Shown here: positions 33,708 through 43,889 of the stretch, piece by piece
Layout of the letters: each line of letters starts with the position of its first letter
How positions within the stretch are numbered: position 1 is the stretch's first letter
From: an uncultured Clostridia bacterium
GTDB taxonomy: Bacteria; Bacillota; Clostridia; Christensenellales; Borkfalkiaceae
NCBI GenBank assembly: GCA_947626575.1
Contig: CANQSR010000008.1
Span: forward strand, 1-64,000
DNA: 64,000 bases
Reading direction: 5' to 3'
The notes under the pieces: model-generated
The model's input: the letters and a program-made list of their open reading frames with translations, nothing else
What the model was told of the DNA's origin: nothing
The model's database searches: none
Program-made: the position numbers and the translations under genes

Positions 33708-34652
33708 ATGCAAGAAACTGCGAAAAAAGGGAAGGGACTGACTTATACCGGGTTTGTTTTGCTCATCGTCTTTGCCGTCGTCACCATTCTGAGCTTTGTA
33801 TTTTATAACAAGATCTATGACCAGACCAGCGGCTGGTTCGTGCAGTCTGAGGAGAACGGCGCGCTGGTCAACTTCATCTACTCCATCATTCCCGATATCA
33901 TCGGGACCATGCAGGTGCTGTTCGTCACTTTGCTCGTCCTCTACATCGCGTGCGCCGTCATCAACAAGGTGTTCCGCAACACGCCGAGAAGGATCACCAT
34001 CGGCAAGCTCGCGAGCAGCATCGTCAAGGTCGTCGTGTGGGCCGCATGCGTCATCGCCGTCCTCGCCGTGTGGGGCTTCAACGTCGGCGCGCTCATCGCA
34101 AGCGCGGGCATCCTCACGCTCATCATAGGCCTCGGTATGCAGAGCCTCATCGCCGACGTCGTCGCGGGCGTCTTTCTCGTGTGCGACGGGACGTTGCAGG
34201 TGGGGGACATCGTCACCATCGACGGCTGGCGCGGCACCGTGCAGGAGATCGGCATCCGCAATACCAAACTCATCAACGCGAGCGGGGATATCCGCGTCGC
34301 CAACAACAGCACCATCAAAGTGTTCGTCAACCAGAGCCGCGAGATCTCGCTCGCGACCGTCGTCGTGGGGATCGCCTATGATTCCGACCTCCCCAAGGTG
34401 GAAGAGATCATCAAGAGCAACCTCGGCGCGCTCAAAGAGAAACTTCCGCTCGTCGCGGACGGGCCGTACTATCTCGGCGTGGACAAGCTCAATTCGTCGT
34501 CGATCGACCTGCTCTTTTCCGCCCACTGCAAGGAGGGAGATTTCTTTCAGGTACAGCGCGATCTGAACCGTGAGATCCGCATCCTCTTTGCGGAGAACGA
34601 TATCTCCATCCCCTTCCCGCAGGTGGACGTCCACATGCCCGAAGCCAAGTAA
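33708..34652 (+). CDS. mscS: Small-conductance mechanosensitive channel
   Basis: 314 residues. Three membrane segments lead into the pore helix region ([31 protein letters not shown]), followed by the MscS beta domain ([22 protein letters not shown]) and a C-terminal cytoplasmic part. It releases solutes on osmotic downshock. ATG 33708 follows AAAGGAGG. Single-gene unit with consensus promoter and strong terminator. Confidence 0.95.
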   Translation: MQETAKKGKGLTYTGFVLLIVFAVVTILSFVFYNKIYDQTSGWFVQSEENGALVNFIYSIIPDIIGTMQVLFVTLLVLYIACAVINKVFRNTPRRITIGKLASSIVKVVVWAACVIAVLAVWGFNVGALIASAGILTLIIGLGMQSLIADVVAGVFLVCDGTLQVGDIVTIDGWRGTVQEIGIRNTKLINASGDIRVANNSTIKVFVNQSREISLATVVVGIAYDSDLPKVEEIIKSNLGALKEKLPLVADGPYYLGVDKLNSSSIDLLFSAHCKEGDFFQVQRDLNREIRILFAENDISIPFPQVDVHMPEAK

Positions 34653-34664
34653 ACAAAAGTTTTC

Positions 34665-34696
34665 CGCCCGCGGCGCATAGAGATGCGCCGCGGGCG
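34665..34696 (+). terminator. Intrinsic terminator of mscS
   Basis: A perfect 14-bp stem (CGCCCGCGGCGCAT and its complement), AGAG loop, then TTTTTTCTTT. Confidence 0.92.
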
Positions 34697-34736
34697 TTTT
34701 TTCTTTGCAAAGGGCGGGAAATTTTCCGCCCCCCGC

Positions 34737-34765
34737 TTGAAATTTTCCATGGAATATCTTATAAT
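34737..34765 (+). promoter_or_regulatory. Promoter and palindrome of the arabinose operon
   Basis: TTGAAA (34737-34742), 17 bases, TATAAT (34760-34765). A perfect palindrome TTCCATGGAA (34745-34754) sits between the boxes and could be an operator for a sugar regulator. Confidence 0.65.
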
Positions 34766-34810
34766 GTATCCGATATATGCCCGCATCGCGTTTGCGGGCG
34801 GGAGGGAGAT

Positions 34811-36400
34811 ATGCAGAAAGGCACACTGCCCGCTTTGGAACATGCCGCGCTCGGCATCGAACTCGGTTCCACGCGCATCAAGGCCGTCCTCACGGACGCC
34901 GCGAATGACCCCGTCGCTTCGGGGAGTTACGATTGGGAAAACCGCCACGAGGGCAACATCTGGACTTACACCCTCGACGATATCCGCGAAGGGTTGCAGG
35001 GCGCTTACAGGGACCTCGCGCGCGACGTCAAGGAGAAGTACGGCGTCACGCTGACCTCCGTCGGCGCCATCGGGATCTCAGCCATGATGCACGGCTACAT
35101 GGTCTTTGACAGGCAGGGGAGGCTCCTCGTTCCCTTCCGCACATGGCGCAACAACACGGCGGCCGCGGCGGCGGACCGCCTCACCCAAGTTTTCGGCTAT
35201 CACATCCCCGCGCGCTGGTCGGTGGCGCATCTCTATCAGGCCATCTCGGACGGCGAGCCGCACGTCAGGGACATCGCGTTCCAGACGACGCTTGCGGGGT
35301 ACGTCCATTGGATGCTGACGGGAAGAAAGGCCGTGGGCATCGGCGAGGCTTCGGGCATGTTCCCCGTCGACCCCGCCACAAAGCAATACGACGCCCGTAT
35401 GCTCGCCCTCTTCAACGGCCTCATCGCGGACAAAGTTCCCTTCCAAGCGGAGGACGTTTTGCCTGAGATCCTTCCCGCGGGAGAGGAGGCGGGGCGGCTC
35501 ACGCCCGCGGGCGCAAAGTTCCTCGACCCGACGGGAAATTTGCAGGCGGGGATCCCGCTCTGCCCGCCCGAAGGGGACGCGGGTACGGGCATGGTAGCCA
35601 CCAATTCCGTCAGAAGGCGCACGGGCAACGTCTCTGCGGGGACTTCCGTCTTTGCCATGATCGTCCTCGAACGCGAGCTTTCGAAGCCCTATCCCGAAAT
35701 CGACCTCGTCACGACGCCCGCGGGCGACCTCGTCGGCATGGTGCATTGCAACAACTGCACGTCCGACCTCAACGCATGGGTGGAGCTGTTCGGCGAATTT
35801 GCAAAATTGCTCGGCGCGGACGTTCCCAAGGCGGGGCTATACGACCTGCTTTACAAGGCCTCCGAAGCGGGCGACAAGGACTGCGGGGGACTTCTCTCCT
35901 ACAACTATGTCTCCAATGAAAATATCACGGCGGTGGAACACGGCAGGCCGCTCTTCGTGCGCAAGGCGGATAACAACTTCACCCTCGCGAACTTCATGCG
36001 GTGCCACCTCTATTCGGCGTTCGGCGCGCTCAAAACGGGGTGCGATATCATGTTCGGCGCGGAGGGCGTCAAGGTGGACCGCATCACGGGCCACGGCGGC
36101 ATCTTCAAGACGGAGCGCGTCGCCCAGAGCTACCTCGCCGCCGCGCTCGGCGCACCCGTCACCGTCATGCAGACGGCGGGCGAAGGCGGGGCGTGGGGGA
36201 TGGCGGTCCTCGCAAATTACATGCTCGGCAAACGGAGGGGCGAGCGCCTCGAAACCTACCTCGAAGAGCGCGTGTTCAAGGGGAAGGAGGGGGTCACGCT
36301 CGCGCCCGATCCCGCCGACGTCAAAGGTTTCACGCAATTTGCACAGCGATATGCGGAGGGACTTCCCATCGTAAGGGAAGCCGTCCGTTCGATGAAATAA
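34811..36400 (+). CDS. FGGY-family sugar kinase, probably L-ribulokinase
   Basis: 529 residues. The FGGY fold starts at [18 protein letters not shown]; the second half has the ATP-site segments [16 protein letters not shown] and [19 protein letters not shown]. It phosphorylates a ketose. The araD and araA genes directly downstream make L-ribulose the likely substrate, although the protein is not close to the classical AraB. It is the first gene of the operon. GGGAGG precedes ATG. Confidence 0.88.
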   Translation: MQKGTLPALEHAALGIELGSTRIKAVLTDAANDPVASGSYDWENRHEGNIWTYTLDDIREGLQGAYRDLARDVKEKYGVTLTSVGAIGISAMMHGYMVFDRQGRLLVPFRTWRNNTAAAAADRLTQVFGYHIPARWSVAHLYQAISDGEPHVRDIAFQTTLAGYVHWMLTGRKAVGIGEASGMFPVDPATKQYDARMLALFNGLIADKVPFQAEDVLPEILPAGEEAGRLTPAGAKFLDPTGNLQAGIPLCPPEGDAGTGMVATNSVRRRTGNVSAGTSVFAMIVLERELSKPYPEIDLVTTPAGDLVGMVHCNNCTSDLNAWVELFGEFAKLLGADVPKAGLYDLLYKASEAGDKDCGGLLSYNYVSNENITAVEHGRPLFVRKADNNFTLANFMRCHLYSAFGALKTGCDIMFGAEGVKVDRITGHGGIFKTERVAQSYLAAALGAPVTVMQTAGEGGAWGMAVLANYMLGKRRGERLETYLEERVFKGKEGVTLAPDPADVKGFTQFAQRYAEGLPIVREAVRSMK

Positions 36401-36419
36401 ATCGGCAAAGGGGAGAATG

Positions 36420-37115
36420 ATGTTAGAAGAACTGAAAGAAAGCGTATGGAAGGCCAATCTCGGCCTCGTCAAGCACCGCCTCGTCTTATTTACATGGGGC
36501 AACGTTTCGGGGATCGACCGCGCGCGGGGGCTGATCGTCATCAAGCCCTCCGGGGTCTCCTATGAGGAAATGAAGGCGGAGGATATGGTCGTCGTCGATC
36601 TGGGCGGCAAGGTGGTCGAGGGAGATTTGCGCCCCTCTTCGGATACGCCCACGCACATCGAACTCTACAAGGCGTTCCCCGCATTGGGCGGCGTGACGCA
36701 CACCCATTCGACGTATGCGACGGCGTGGGCGCAGGCGGGGCGGGATATCCCGTTTTACGGCACCACGCATGCCGACTACTTTTACGGCGACATCCCCTGT
36801 GCGCGCGCGCTGACGCGGGAGGAGATCGAGGGGGCGTATGAAAAGAATACGGGGCTGGTCATTGCCGAGCGCTTCCAAAGGGAGGGGGCCGACCCCCTCG
36901 AAGTTCCGGGCGTACTCGTCAAGAGCCACGGCGTATTTGCCTTCGGGAAGGATGCGGCCGCCTCCGTCTATCACGCGGCGGTCATTGAGGAAGTGGCCAA
37001 AATGGCCTATCTCACAGAACAGCTCGACCCCCAAGTCCCGCGGGCCGACCGCTTCCTGTTGCAGAAGCACTACATGCGCAAGCACGGGAAAAACGCCTAT
37101 TACGGGCAAAAATGA
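36420..37115 (+). CDS. araD: L-ribulose-5-phosphate 4-epimerase
   Basis: 231 residues, the usual length. It converts L-ribulose-5-P to D-xylulose-5-P. Metal-binding His residues lie in [16 protein letters not shown] and in [24 protein letters not shown] and [10 protein letters not shown] are the phosphate-binding class II aldolase segments. ATG 36420 gives a better distance to GGGGAG than the ATG three bases earlier. It lies 19 bases after the kinase gene. Confidence 0.95.
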   Translation: MLEELKESVWKANLGLVKHRLVLFTWGNVSGIDRARGLIVIKPSGVSYEEMKAEDMVVVDLGGKVVEGDLRPSSDTPTHIELYKAFPALGGVTHTHSTYATAWAQAGRDIPFYGTTHADYFYGDIPCARALTREEIEGAYEKNTGLVIAERFQREGADPLEVPGVLVKSHGVFAFGKDAAASVYHAAVIEEVAKMAYLTEQLDPQVPRADRFLLQKHYMRKHGKNAYYGQK

Positions 37116-37163
37116 AACCTGCCGCCGAAGGGGCGGAAAAAATATCATGAAAGGAGAAGGAAG

Positions 37164-38624
37164 ATGAAAGAAAAAGTGATCTATTGGCTCACGGGTTCAC
37201 AGACGCTCTATGGGGAGGACGTCCTCGAACACGTCGCGCAGCATTCCAAAGAGATGGCGATGTATGTCAACCGCTATCTGCCCGTCACGGTGCGGTTTCT
37301 CACCGTTTGCAAGAGTTCCGAAGAAGTGGTCGCCGCCGTCAAGCGGGTCAATGCGGATGAGAACTGCATCGGCATCATCACGTGGTGCCATACCTTCTCT
37401 CCCGCCAAGATGTGGATAAAGGGTCTCTCCATGCTGCAAAAGCCCATGTGCCACTTTGCAACGCAATACAACGAGGAACTTCCCTATGATACCATCGACA
37501 TGGATTTCATGAACGAAAACCAATCGGCGCACGGCGACAGGGAATTCGGCTACATCGTCTCGCGGCTCCGCATGGACAATAAAGTCATCGTGGGGTATTA
37601 TAAGGACGCCGCGACGCTCAAAGAACTCGCATCGTGGTGCCGCTCCGCCGCGGGGTATGCCTTCTCGCGCGGGGTCAAAGTGGCGCGCTTTTCGGATAAC
37701 ATGCGCGACGTCGCCGTCACCGAGGGCGATAAGGTGGAAGCGCACATCGGCCTCGGCTGGCAGGTCGATTATTATCCCATCGGCGACCTCGCCGAGTACA
37801 TCGGCCAGGTCACCGAGGAGCAGATCGATCGGCTCATGGAGGAATACGGGGAGAAATACACCATGGCGACCGACCGCACCGACGTCGTGCGCGAGCAGGC
37901 GAAGTATGAGATCGCGATCGACCGCTTCTGCCGTGAAAAGGGCGGCTATATCGGCATCGTCGATCACTTCGGCACGCTGCACGGCCTCAACCAGCTGCCC
38001 GGCCTCGCCATTCAGGATCTGCAATCCAAGGGGTACGGCTTCGGCGCGGAGGGCGATTGGAAGATCGCCGCGCTCGGCGCAGTCATGCAGTATATGGCGG
38101 ACCAGAAGGGGACGGGCCTCATGGAGGACTACACTTACGACTTGAAAGACGGCTTCTGCCTCGGCGCGCATATGCTGGAAGTCAGCCCGCAGTTCGCGGC
38201 GACCAAGCCCGAAATTCAGGTACACCCTCTGAGCATCGGCGGCAAGGGGGATCCCGCGCGCCTCGTATTCGAGGGCATCGAAGCCCCTGAGGCGATCGCC
38301 GTCTCCATGGTGGATATGGGCGACCGCATGCGCCTCATCGTGCAGAAGATAGAACTTGTCAAATATCCGCACCCCATGCCCAACCTTCCCGTCGGCGGCC
38401 TGATGTGGAAATATCGGCCCAACTTCAAGGACGGCGTTGCGGCGTGGATCTATGCGGGCGGCGCGCATCACACCGTCGTCTCCTCCGAAGTCACGGCGCA
38501 GGAGATGGTGGACCTCGGCAACATGTGGGGCGTGGAAGTCGTCCTCATCGACGAAAATACCGAGATCAACGAGTTCAAGAAACAGCTCATGTGGGCGGAC
38601 GCCGTCTGGAAGATGAAAAAATAA
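37164..38624 (+). CDS. araA: L-arabinose isomerase
   Basis: 486 residues, close to the usual 500. It isomerises L-arabinose to L-ribulose. The family start VIYWLTGSQTLYGED, WCHTFSPAKMWIKGL, FATQYNEELPYDTIDMDFMN and the metal-site region with DGFCLGAHMLEVSP are all present. AAAGGAG precedes the ATG. Together with the kinase and araD this completes the arabinose route into the pentose phosphate pathway. Confidence 0.97.
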   Translation: MKEKVIYWLTGSQTLYGEDVLEHVAQHSKEMAMYVNRYLPVTVRFLTVCKSSEEVVAAVKRVNADENCIGIITWCHTFSPAKMWIKGLSMLQKPMCHFATQYNEELPYDTIDMDFMNENQSAHGDREFGYIVSRLRMDNKVIVGYYKDAATLKELASWCRSAAGYAFSRGVKVARFSDNMRDVAVTEGDKVEAHIGLGWQVDYYPIGDLAEYIGQVTEEQIDRLMEEYGEKYTMATDRTDVVREQAKYEIAIDRFCREKGGYIGIVDHFGTLHGLNQLPGLAIQDLQSKGYGFGAEGDWKIAALGAVMQYMADQKGTGLMEDYTYDLKDGFCLGAHMLEVSPQFAATKPEIQVHPLSIGGKGDPARLVFEGIEAPEAIAVSMVDMGDRMRLIVQKIELVKYPHPMPNLPVGGLMWKYRPNFKDGVAAWIYAGGAHHTVVSSEVTAQEMVDLGNMWGVEVVLIDENTEINEFKKQLMWADAVWKMKK

Positions 38625-38632
38625 GAAGTTTC

Positions 38633-38659
38633 GGGCGGCGCCCTATGCGGGCGCCGCCC
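38633..38659 (+). terminator. Attenuating hairpin after araA
   Basis: GGGCGGCGCCC and GGGCGCCGCCC form an 11-bp stem with a TATGC loop. No T run follows, so it more likely processes or stabilises mRNA than stops transcription fully. Confidence 0.5.
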
Positions 38660-38675
38660 AAACGGGGTAATTGGG

Positions 38676-40733
38676 ATGTTCTTTCAAAAATATACGTTCG
38701 GCGATGCCGAACTCATCTACCGCGAAGTCCCCGTCGAGGGCCGCGAAGGCGCCACAACGGTGGGCCTTGCCGTCTATCCCAAGAGGATGCGCGCCGCCGC
38801 GGAAAAGCTCATGATGGATAGCCTCGTGCAGGCGGCATTCACGGGCGACGAGGCCGTCGTCGACTATTCGGAAGGCGTCACCATGCGCAACCATTCATCC
38901 ACTATTTTGAAATTCGAGGGGCAGACCTCGGACATGGGTGGCGTGCAGACGATGCTTTCCGACGATGCGGGCAATTTTTACACGCACATTCTTCGTTATG
39001 ATAAGGAGACGGGCGTGTTTACGTCGCAGGTCGTCTACCGCAACCTGACGGAGAAGATCCAGACGTTGGAGCGGCTGGATAGCTTTTCGCTCTCCGGCAT
39101 CGGGGATGCGCAGACGGGCAACACGGAGGGCTTTTGCCTGAGCCGCATGACCTCGGCGTGGTCGCGCGAATGCAGGCTGCGAAAAGATACCTTTTCGTCG
39201 CTCGGATTGGATATGAGCTGGGCGCGATACGGCGTCAAGGTTGAGGCGTGGGGCCAAAACGGCAGTATGCCCAACCGCGGGTATTTCCCCTTCGGCGCCA
39301 TCGAGGGGGCGGGGTATTGCCTCGCCGCCATGCTCGAAGCGCCCTATTCGTGGCAGCTCGAAGTCTATAAAGAGCGCGAGAGTTGCTCGTTTTCGGGCGG
39401 CCTTGCGGACTATGAGCGCGGCCATTGGCGGAAGGAGATTTTGCCGGGGGAAACGTTTTCCACCGGCCTTGCATATTTTACCGTACAGCCCGATCTCACG
39501 GCGGCGTGCAATGCGCTCGTCGCCTTTCAGGACGGCCGCCTCGAAGTCCCCGCGTGCGAGGAGACGATGCCCGTCCTCTTCAACGAGTATTGTACGACGT
39601 GGGGTTGTCCCTCCGAAGAAAATATCCAAAACATCCTCTCCGCGCTCGAAGGTCTGCCGATCGGGTATTTTGTGATCGACTGCGGCTGGTTCAAGCCGGA
39701 AGGCAAGGGCTGGTGCAACGCCATCGGCGATTGGCAGGTGAGCGGGCGGCTCTTCCCCGAAGGCCTCGGCCGCGTCGCCCAAACAATCAGGGCGGCGGGA
39801 AAACTCCCCGGCATCTGGTTTGAATTTGAGAATGCGGGGCGGGATAGCGAGGCCTTTTGGAGAGAGGAGCTGCTTCTCAAACGCGACGGCCGCGTGATCA
39901 CGAGCAAGAACCGCCGCTTTTTGGACCTCCGCCTCGAAGAGACGGAGGACTATCTTGATGCGCGCATGACGCGTCTTTTGAAGGAGAGCGGCTTCGGCTA
40001 TATCAAGATCGACTACAACGATACCTATGGCATCGGTTGCGACAGCGAGGACGGCGCGGCCCCTGCGGAGGGCGGGCGCGAAGTCGCCGAGGCGAGCCTC
40101 GGATGGCTGGAAAAGCTGAAAGAGGCCGTCCCCGGCCTCGTCATCGAGAACTGCTCTTCGGGCGGCAGCAGGATCGAACCCAAGCGCATGAGCATGGTAT
40201 CCATGTGTTCCTTCTCGGACGCGCACGAGTGCAACGAGATCCCGCTGGTCGCGGCCAACGTTTCGCGCGTCATCCCCGCGCGGCAATCGCAGATCTGGGC
40301 CGTTCTCCGCGAAAACGAGCCTGATAGCCGCACGGTCTATTCGCTCACGGCGGCCATGATGGGGCGCATCTGCCTTTCGGGCGACGTACTCGGCCTCACG
40401 CCCGCAAAGCGCGAACTCATCCGCCGCGGGCTTGCCTTTTACGGGCAGGTCAAAGAGATCGTAAAATGCGGCAAGATCGTGCGCATCGACAGCACGGTGG
40501 AGTATTACCGCGACCCCAAGGGCCGTCAGGTCTATGAAAAGGCCTACCGCGATAAACTGCTCGTCATCGTGCATTATTTGGAGTGCGAAGAGGAAACGGT
40601 CTGCGCCGCGGGCTACCGCCTTCTTGCCGCTTACACCGATTTGGGGTATACCATGTCCGCGGACGGGCTTCACATTTTCGGAAAACAGTACCACGGCGGG
40701 GCGTTTTTGTTGGAAGAGGCGCCAAGGGCTTGA
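38676..40733 (+). CDS. GH36 alpha-galactosidase
   Basis: 685 residues without a signal, so cytoplasmic. The GH36 architecture is a beta domain, then a TIM barrel. The nucleophile Asp is in GYIKIDYND (about residues 441-449) and the acid/base Asp in SFSDAHECNE (about 512-521), with the family link ENCSSGGSRIEP between. It removes terminal alpha-galactose; related specificities (for example beta-L-arabinopyranose) cannot be excluded. It lies 51 bases after araA. Confidence 0.93.
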   Translation: MFFQKYTFGDAELIYREVPVEGREGATTVGLAVYPKRMRAAAEKLMMDSLVQAAFTGDEAVVDYSEGVTMRNHSSTILKFEGQTSDMGGVQTMLSDDAGNFYTHILRYDKETGVFTSQVVYRNLTEKIQTLERLDSFSLSGIGDAQTGNTEGFCLSRMTSAWSRECRLRKDTFSSLGLDMSWARYGVKVEAWGQNGSMPNRGYFPFGAIEGAGYCLAAMLEAPYSWQLEVYKERESCSFSGGLADYERGHWRKEILPGETFSTGLAYFTVQPDLTAACNALVAFQDGRLEVPACEETMPVLFNEYCTTWGCPSEENIQNILSALEGLPIGYFVIDCGWFKPEGKGWCNAIGDWQVSGRLFPEGLGRVAQTIRAAGKLPGIWFEFENAGRDSEAFWREELLLKRDGRVITSKNRRFLDLRLEETEDYLDARMTRLLKESGFGYIKIDYNDTYGIGCDSEDGAAPAEGGREVAEASLGWLEKLKEAVPGLVIENCSSGGSRIEPKRMSMVSMCSFSDAHECNEIPLVAANVSRVIPARQSQIWAVLRENEPDSRTVYSLTAAMMGRICLSGDVLGLTPAKRELIRRGLAFYGQVKEIVKCGKIVRIDSTVEYYRDPKGRQVYEKAYRDKLLVIVHYLECEEETVCAAGYRLLAAYTDLGYTMSADGLHIFGKQYHGGAFLLEEAPRA

Positions 40734-40758
40734 CTTTTGCGCGCGCCGCATATATAAT
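40730..40758 (+). promoter_or_regulatory. Promoter of the pyrophosphorylase gene, overlapping the GH36 stop
   Basis: TTGACT (40730-40735), 17 bases, TATAAT (40753-40758). The -35 box contains the GH36 TGA stop. Confidence 0.7.
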
Positions 40759-40780
40759 GGGGAAAAGCGAGAGGGAAACT

Positions 40781-41983
40781 ATGGAATTTGAACGGATGCT
40801 GGAACTTCACGGTCAGCAACATCTCCTCAAATACATCCACAGCGAAACGGAGAAACGCGAGCTTGCGGCACAGCTTGCCGCCGTCGATTGGGAGATGCTG
40901 GCCCGCTTCCGCAATACGGAGGGGGAGGCGCGCGGGGAGATCTCGCCCGTCTTTGGCCTTCGGCGCGCGGAGATCGAAAGGCGCCGCAAGGAGTATGAAG
41001 CGATCGGCGCGGAAGCCGTGCGGGCGGGGAAGGTCGCGGCCGTCCTGCTCGCGGGCGGGCAGGGGACCCGCCTCGGCTCGGATGCGCCCAAGGGAACGTA
41101 TGATATCGGCCTCACGCATTCCGTCACCATCTTCGCGCGGCTCATGGAAAATCTCGCGGACACGGTGCGCCGTTGCGGTGCCTATGTGCCGCTCTTTATC
41201 ATGACGAGCGAGAAGAACGATGCGGCCACGCGCGCATTCTTCGAAAAGCACGATCATTTCGGCTACCCCGCATCCTTCGTGCGCTTCTTCGTGCAGGAGA
41301 TGGCGCCGTGCGTGGACTTGGAGGGCCGCCTGCTTTTGGAAGCGCCGGGGCGGCTCGCGCTCTCTCCCAACGGCAACGGCGGGTGGTATTCTTCGCTCAA
41401 ACGCGCGCATGCCGACGGGGATTTTCCCGGAATCGAATGGTACAACGTCTTTGGCGTGGACAACGTTCTGCAACGGATCGCCGACCCCGTCTTTGTGGGC
41501 GCGACGATCGCGAGCGGATGCCGTTCGGGGGCCAAAGTGGTCTGCAAGGCCCGCCCCGACGAAAAGGTGGGGGTCCTCTGTTTGGAAAACGGCCGCCCCT
41601 CCGTCATCGAGTATTATGAACTCACGGAGGAGATGGCGAACCTGCGCGATGCAAACGGCGGCCTCGCCTACGGGTGCGGCGTCATTTTGAATTATCTGTT
41701 CAATGCGCGCATGTTGGAGGAGATCGCCTCGGCGCGCATCCCCGTGCATGTGGTCAGGAAGAAGATCCCGCACCTTGCGGAGGACGGAACGCCCGTGCGT
41801 CCCCAAACGGAGAACGGCTATAAATTCGAGACGCTCATCCTCGACATGGTAAAACTCGCGGGCAGCTGCCTTCCCTTCGAAGTCGAGCGGGAGAGGGAAT
41901 TTGCACCCATCAAGAATCTGACGGGCATCGACAGCGTGGAATCGGCGCGGGAACTCTTGAAGCGCAACGGCGTGAAACTGTAA
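40781..41983 (+). CDS. UDP-sugar pyrophosphorylase (UDPGP family, UAP1-like)
   Basis: 400 residues. The nucleotide-binding signature LAGGQGTRLGSDAPKGTYDIGL (about residues 88-109) and the substrate-site NGNGGWYSSL are those of UDP-N-acetylhexosamine/UDP-sugar pyrophosphorylases, a type more common in eukaryotes than the bacterial GalU. It makes a UDP-sugar from UTP and a sugar-1-phosphate. Next to GH36 and GH2 enzymes, a galactose-1-phosphate role is plausible but inferred. ATG 40781 follows GAGGG. Confidence 0.85.
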   Translation: MEFERMLELHGQQHLLKYIHSETEKRELAAQLAAVDWEMLARFRNTEGEARGEISPVFGLRRAEIERRRKEYEAIGAEAVRAGKVAAVLLAGGQGTRLGSDAPKGTYDIGLTHSVTIFARLMENLADTVRRCGAYVPLFIMTSEKNDAATRAFFEKHDHFGYPASFVRFFVQEMAPCVDLEGRLLLEAPGRLALSPNGNGGWYSSLKRAHADGDFPGIEWYNVFGVDNVLQRIADPVFVGATIASGCRSGAKVVCKARPDEKVGVLCLENGRPSVIEYYELTEEMANLRDANGGLAYGCGVILNYLFNARMLEEIASARIPVHVVRKKIPHLAEDGTPVRPQTENGYKFETLILDMVKLAGSCLPFEVEREREFAPIKNLTGIDSVESARELLKRNGVKL

Positions 41984-41992
41984 GGAGAAAGT

Positions 41993-42340
41993 ATGCAACA
42001 GGAAGCGAACGAACACCACATCGCCTTTATCGAGCAGCTCGTGCGGCTCAACGGCGCCATGGCCGAACTCTTCAAAAATTCCAATTTGGAACTTTTCGGA
42101 GAGATGAACAAGGCCATCAAGGCGATGTATCGGGAGCAGCACGGCAAGGACGACGAAGTTTTCCGCGCCATCGACCCCGATTGCGAAGTCATCTATGAGA
42201 ATTTCGATATGATCATTGCCGTCCTCCGCACGACGGAGAACGGCGTCATCGACGAGGGCGCGCGCAAGGCGCTCAACAAGTTTTTACACAACATCGACGA
42301 GGCGGTCGTCAACATCGCCTCAATGCTCGGCGTTATCTGA
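41993..42340 (+). CDS. Small hypothetical helical protein
   Basis: 115 residues, acidic, no signal, mostly helix (HHIAFIEQLVRLNGAMAELF; ALNKFLHNIDEAVVNIAS). It starts nine bases after the pyrophosphorylase gene following AAGGAG and precedes the GH51 gene, so it is in the sugar operon. I do not recognise it. Confidence 0.7.
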   Translation: MQQEANEHHIAFIEQLVRLNGAMAELFKNSNLELFGEMNKAIKAMYREQHGKDDEVFRAIDPDCEVIYENFDMIIAVLRTTENGVIDEGARKALNKFLHNIDEAVVNIASMLGVI

Positions 42341-42356
42341 AATCAAGAGGCATATC

Positions 42357-43886
42357 ATGAAAAAGACGAAAATTTTTGCCGACGCCAATCTTGCCGTCGG
42401 CGCCATCGACCCTAATCTCTATGGCTCCTTCATCGAGCATCTCGGCCGCGCGGTCTATGAGGGCATCTATGAACCCGGCCATCCCGAAGCCGATGAGGAC
42501 GGCTTCCGCCGCGACGTCATTTCGCTCATCCAAGAACTCGGCGTCCCCATCGTGCGCTATCCGGGCGGCAACTTCCTCTCCGGTTACGATTGGATGGACG
42601 GCATCGGCCCCAAGGAGAAGCGGCCCGTGCGGCTGGACCTTGCGTGGCACACCACGGAGCCGAACGAGTTCGGCACGGACGAGTTCATGAAGTGGTGCAA
42701 AAAGGCCGCCATCACGCCCATGATGGGGGTCAACATGGGGACGGGGACCGTCCGCGAAGCGGCGCGGCTCGTGGAGTATTGCAACCACGAAGGCGGCACC
42801 GAACTTTCCGAGCTGAGGAAGGCAAACGGCGCAAAAGAGCCATACCATGTCCGCTATTGGTGCCTCGGAAACGAGATGGACGGCGCTTGGCAGATCGGGC
42901 ATCTTTCGGCCGATGAATACGGCAAAAAGGCCGTGGAAGCGGCAAAGGTGATGCGCTGGACGAACGGCGAGTGCGATGGGTTCGGCCCCCATCCCGCACC
43001 CTTGAAACTCATCGTTTCAGGTTCTTCCAATCATGAAATGGATACCTTCCCCGAATGGGACCGCATCGTCCTCGAACATACATACGGCTATGTGGATTAC
43101 CTCTCCATGCACCGCTACTACATGTACAGCGCCGACCGCAAACATCCCTTGGAGGACTTCTTGGGCAGCGCCGACGATATGAACGAGTTCATCGGCACCA
43201 TACGTGCGACCATCGAATACGTTCGCGCGAAAGTGCGTTCGCAGAAACGGCTCTTCATCTCCTTCGACGAGTGGAACATCTGGACGCTCACCGCGCCCCG
43301 CACCGAGCCGCTCTGGAAGAGGGCGCCGCACCTTTTGGAGGACGTCTACACCTTTCAGGACGCCCTCGTCTTTGCGGGTCTCATGAATACGCTCTTAAAC
43401 AATTGCGACGTCGTCAAGCTCGCCTGCCTTGCACAGCTCGTCAACGTCATTGCGCCCATCATGACGAAGAAGGGGGGCGGCGCGTTCCGTCAGGCCTCCT
43501 TCTATCCCTTCAAGGCCATCGCGCACGCGGCGCGCGGCGAGACGCTCAGGACCTTCTCCGATTCCGCCTCCTTCGGCACCATGTACGGGAAGGCGCGGTA
43601 TATCAACGAGGCGGTCAGCCACGATAAGAACACGCGCACGGTGTGCGTCTCCCTCTGCAACTATGCGCAGGAAGCGTGCGAGACGGAACTCGAACTCCGC
43701 TCCTTCGGCGACCTCGCCGCAACGGGCTACCTCGAAATGACACATAGCGACCTCTTTGCGACCAACGGCTTCGATCATCCCGATACCGTTGTGCCGCACG
43801 AAAAGGACCTGCCGCAAGTGAAGCAGGGCAAGGTGACGCTTACGCTCCCCGCCATGAGTTGGAGCCTCGTCACCTTCCGGTATTGA
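42357..43886 (+). CDS. abfA: GH51 alpha-L-arabinofuranosidase
   Basis: 509 residues, no signal, the usual length for intracellular GH51. Family start IDPNLYGSFIEHLGRAVYEGIYEPG; VRYPGGNFLSGYDW; acid/base Glu in CLGNEMDG (near residue 174) and nucleophile Glu in ISFDEWNIW (near 303). It releases alpha-L-arabinofuranose from arabino-oligosaccharides. Its product feeds araA. The start lies 16 bases after the small gene, after AAGAGG. Confidence 0.96.
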   Translation: MKKTKIFADANLAVGAIDPNLYGSFIEHLGRAVYEGIYEPGHPEADEDGFRRDVISLIQELGVPIVRYPGGNFLSGYDWMDGIGPKEKRPVRLDLAWHTTEPNEFGTDEFMKWCKKAAITPMMGVNMGTGTVREAARLVEYCNHEGGTELSELRKANGAKEPYHVRYWCLGNEMDGAWQIGHLSADEYGKKAVEAAKVMRWTNGECDGFGPHPAPLKLIVSGSSNHEMDTFPEWDRIVLEHTYGYVDYLSMHRYYMYSADRKHPLEDFLGSADDMNEFIGTIRATIEYVRAKVRSQKRLFISFDEWNIWTLTAPRTEPLWKRAPHLLEDVYTFQDALVFAGLMNTLLNNCDVVKLACLAQLVNVIAPIMTKKGGGAFRQASFYPFKAIAHAARGETLRTFSDSASFGTMYGKARYINEAVSHDKNTRTVCVSLCNYAQEACETELELRSFGDLAATGYLEMTHSDLFATNGFDHPDTVVPHEKDLPQVKQGKVTLTLPAMSWSLVTFRY

Positions 43887-43889
43887 GAT